22,521 bases of DNA, from contig CAYQFQ010000012.1 in the NCBI GenBank assembly GCA_964416925.1, forward strand, positions 1-22,521, written 5' to 3'. Under the pieces are notes generated by a model that worked only from the letters and a program-made list of their open reading frames with translations, ran no database searches and had not been told where the DNA came from. Made by a program: the position numbers and the translations under genes. Numbering within the stretch: the first letter of the stretch is position 1; every line of letters begins with the position of its first letter. Of the stretch, positions 20,984-22,521 are shown in pieces. The DNA comes from CAYQFQ01 sp964416925 (lineage in GTDB: Bacteria; Patescibacteriota; Minisyncoccia; Phycocordibacterales; GWA1-40-21).

Positions 20984-22467
20984 CAGTTAGGACAGCCAGC
21001 TAATTCTAGTATAAGGTTGTACGGTTTTACCAAGGTAAAATCAAGCTTTTTCTCAGATACAGTTGGGTTCTGAAGTAGATAATTCAAAATAGCCCTCTTT
21101 TCAACTGTTTCAGAACTGATAAACAGTTGTTTTATTCTTCTTGAAAGATTCAATACGGTAGATACGTGGATGTGATAGTCGTGGTCCGCCTTTGTATGTT
21201 CTTCAAGCTCGATGTTCAATTTATACTGGTTATCTTTTAACTGTTCTAGTTTCTTTTCATAATCTTCCTTACTGATACTGTCGTCTAAACGCATATCAAG
21301 TAATGTGTTTATTCGTGTCTGTATTTTATTATATTCTGTCTGCAGCCTAGAGATTTCTTTGTTATGGTATTCTACTTCGCTTTCATTAACCTTACGAAGC
21401 TCACCAACAAGCCTGTCTTGAACAGATTGAGGAATACTCTCAAATGCTTCAAACACCTCAAATATGGGCTTCAGCAAGGTCTCTTCTTTTACATATTCAC
21501 GTTTACATATGCCCTGAGAATTAGTACAAGAATAATATATAAACTTTAGACCACTCTTTTTTACCTTCATTTCAGGACTCAGTAGATGACCACACCTTTT
21601 ACAAGTCAAAAGTCCTTTAAATATAAAGTCTCTTGAGGCCATTTTGGATTTATGTTTGTTTCTGCCCCTTCTCACGTCTTCACATCTATCAAAAAGTTCT
21701 TTCAAAATAAGTCTAGGGTATCTGTGCTCGAATAGGCCATACTTTTTAGAGTTTGCCATCCCATAATAGAACGGGTCTTTCAGTATTCTTTCGACGTTAC
21801 TCCTAGAAAGCTTGTTTCCGTTTACGCTTTTTAATCCAAGTCTTGTTATCTCTTCTCTTATTGTGGTAGTTGAATAATTACCGGTTGAATAAAGTTCAAA
21901 CATTCTTTGGACCAAATGGGCTCTCTCTGAGTCAAGAATGATGTCTTTCTTCTCATTTTCAAGGGTTACATTCTTATAACCGATTCTTGGCGTTCCGGTC
22001 CATTCACCACTTTTTCTTTTATGTTCAAAAGCTCTTCGTGTATTATCGCTTATAGAGTTTGAATAATATTGAGCCAAGCTGACAGCGATATTAAAATGGA
22101 ACAGGTCTGTTGCTGGAGAATCCATACGTAATACTAAGTTGTCTGAAGGGAAGTGGAGCTCAATTTTTCCTTCTCTTCTTAGTCTTTCAAGTGCAGGTAG
22201 CCCAACCAAAAAGTCCCTCGATAGTCGGTCCACTTTATCACAACAGAGAGCGACAACCTCTTTCATTTCAAGAATAGAATTTATTATTTTATCAAATTCT
22301 TTTCTATGCTCCTTGTATGCTGACTCATCAAAAATATATTCTTTGTAGAGTTCTAGTCTGGTGTTTCTTTTAACATACAAAAGAAGTCTTTCTTGTTGAG
22401 CGGGAAGTGAGTTACCTGCTTCTTTTTGTTCTTCTGTTGATACTCTTGCTAATATTATAGCTTTCAT
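20971..22467 (-). CDS. Large serine recombinase (site-specific integrase)
   Basis: Serine recombinases cut and rejoin DNA at two attachment sites through a covalent Ser-DNA link, moving phages and integrative elements. Of 498 residues, the N-terminal resolvase domain (1-145) has the nucleophile region ARVSTEEQ (Ser10, Arg8), SLPAQQERL (20-28) and KVDRLSRDF (78-86, Arg81 and Arg84). The Recombinase domain (about 160-265) includes GTPRIGYKNV and LKDPFYYGMA. A zinc ribbon has Cys289, Cys292, Cys314 and Cys321. A coiled-coil segment (about 365-430) follows, as expected for integrases that control directionality. All catalytic parts look intact. The final WLRR and the stop are written by the tRNA-Asn-derived repeat at 20968-20983. 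The start is ATG with no Shine-Dalgarno. The rest of the element should lie to the right, beyond the window. Confidence 0.95.
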   Translation of the reverse strand: MKAIILARVSTEEQKEAGNSLPAQQERLLLYVKRNTRLELYKEYIFDESAYKEHRKEFDKIINSILEMKEVVALCCDKVDRLSRDFLVGLPALERLRREGKIELHFPSDNLVLRMDSPATDLFHFNIAVSLAQYYSNSISDNTRRAFEHKRKSGEWTGTPRIGYKNVTLENEKKDIILDSERAHLVQRMFELYSTGNYSTTTIREEITRLGLKSVNGNKLSRSNVERILKDPFYYGMANSKKYGLFEHRYPRLILKELFDRCEDVRRGRNKHKSKMASRDFIFKGLLTCKRCGHLLSPEMKVKKSGLKFIYYSCTNSQGICKREYVKEETLLKPIFEVFEAFESIPQSVQDRLVGELRKVNESEVEYHNKEISRLQTEYNKIQTRINTLLDMRLDDSISKEDYEKKLEQLKDNQYKLNIELEEHTKADHDYHIHVSTVLNLSRRIKQLFISSETVEKRAILNYLLQNPTVSEKKLDFTLVKPYNLILELAGCPNWLRR

Positions 22468-22486
22468 ATTATTTTGTCTTTACACT

Positions 22487-22504
22487 TTCAAGGAATCTCT
22501 TGAA
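22487..22504. promoter_or_regulatory. Inverted repeat upstream of the recombinase gene
   Basis: ttcaag-GAATCT-cttgaa is a 6-bp dyad about 20 nt before the recombinase ATG. It could be an operator or recombinase-binding site; short enough to arise by chance. Confidence 0.3.
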
Positions 22505-22521
22505 CTAAACTTTTTCTATTC

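Overview
The window looks like a chromosomal segment of an AT-rich Candidate Phyla Radiation bacterium (Patescibacteria, probably Parcubacteria-like). This is inferred from gene content and style, not from a marker-gene tree. The clues are compact genes with tiny gaps, a ProRS without the editing insertion, a very short MreD, a two-gene phosphoketolase/acetate kinase energy module, and housekeeping genes whose promoters lie almost on the start codon with no Shine-Dalgarno sequence. TGA is used as a normal stop (mreC, the first mreB, ackA), so this is not a code-25 lineage such as Absconditabacteria or Gracilibacteria.

Layout. 1-480: the end of a GC-richer orphan gene and two terminators. 501-2742 (minus): ribosomal protein S1 and the DNA-uptake/recombination protein DprA. 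2928-5032 (plus): SerRS and an FtsQ-like division protein. 5107-7056 (minus): a MurA enzyme carrying an N-terminal helix-turn-helix domain, and a small orphan gene. 7201-8481: a stand-alone MreB and a 61-residue orphan. 8566-12357: DNA polymerase III delta', ribosome recycling factor, the RseP protease and ProRS. 12359-16184: mreB-mreC-mreD-PBP2, the rod-shape and lateral wall synthesis module. 16195-16770 (minus): a protein made almost wholly of a seven-residue repeat. 16863-20449: phosphoketolase and acetate kinase, which together turn sugar phosphates into acetate plus ATP. 20450-20970: palindromic repeats, tRNA-Asn(GUU) and its attachment-site debris. 20971-22467 (minus): a large serine recombinase of a mobile element that continues past the right edge.

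How the parts relate. Cell envelope functions dominate (MurA, FtsQ, two MreBs, MreC, MreD, PBP2, RseP), mixed with translation (S1, SerRS, ProRS, RRF, tRNA-Asn) and replication/recombination (delta', DprA). The most unusual area is the right end. The 3' end of tRNA-Asn recurs as a 16-bp direct copy that supplies the last codons and stop of the serine recombinase. The same tRNA end is also duplicated in inverted orientation around the tRNA terminator, and that copy is split by a 25-bp hairpin insert. The best candidate for an undescribed protein is the heptapeptide-repeat gene, which is transcribed divergently from phosphoketolase; both genes have apparently leaderless extended -10 promoters. 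Several intergenic spaces hold elaborate palindromes, one of them a gapless three-way junction.
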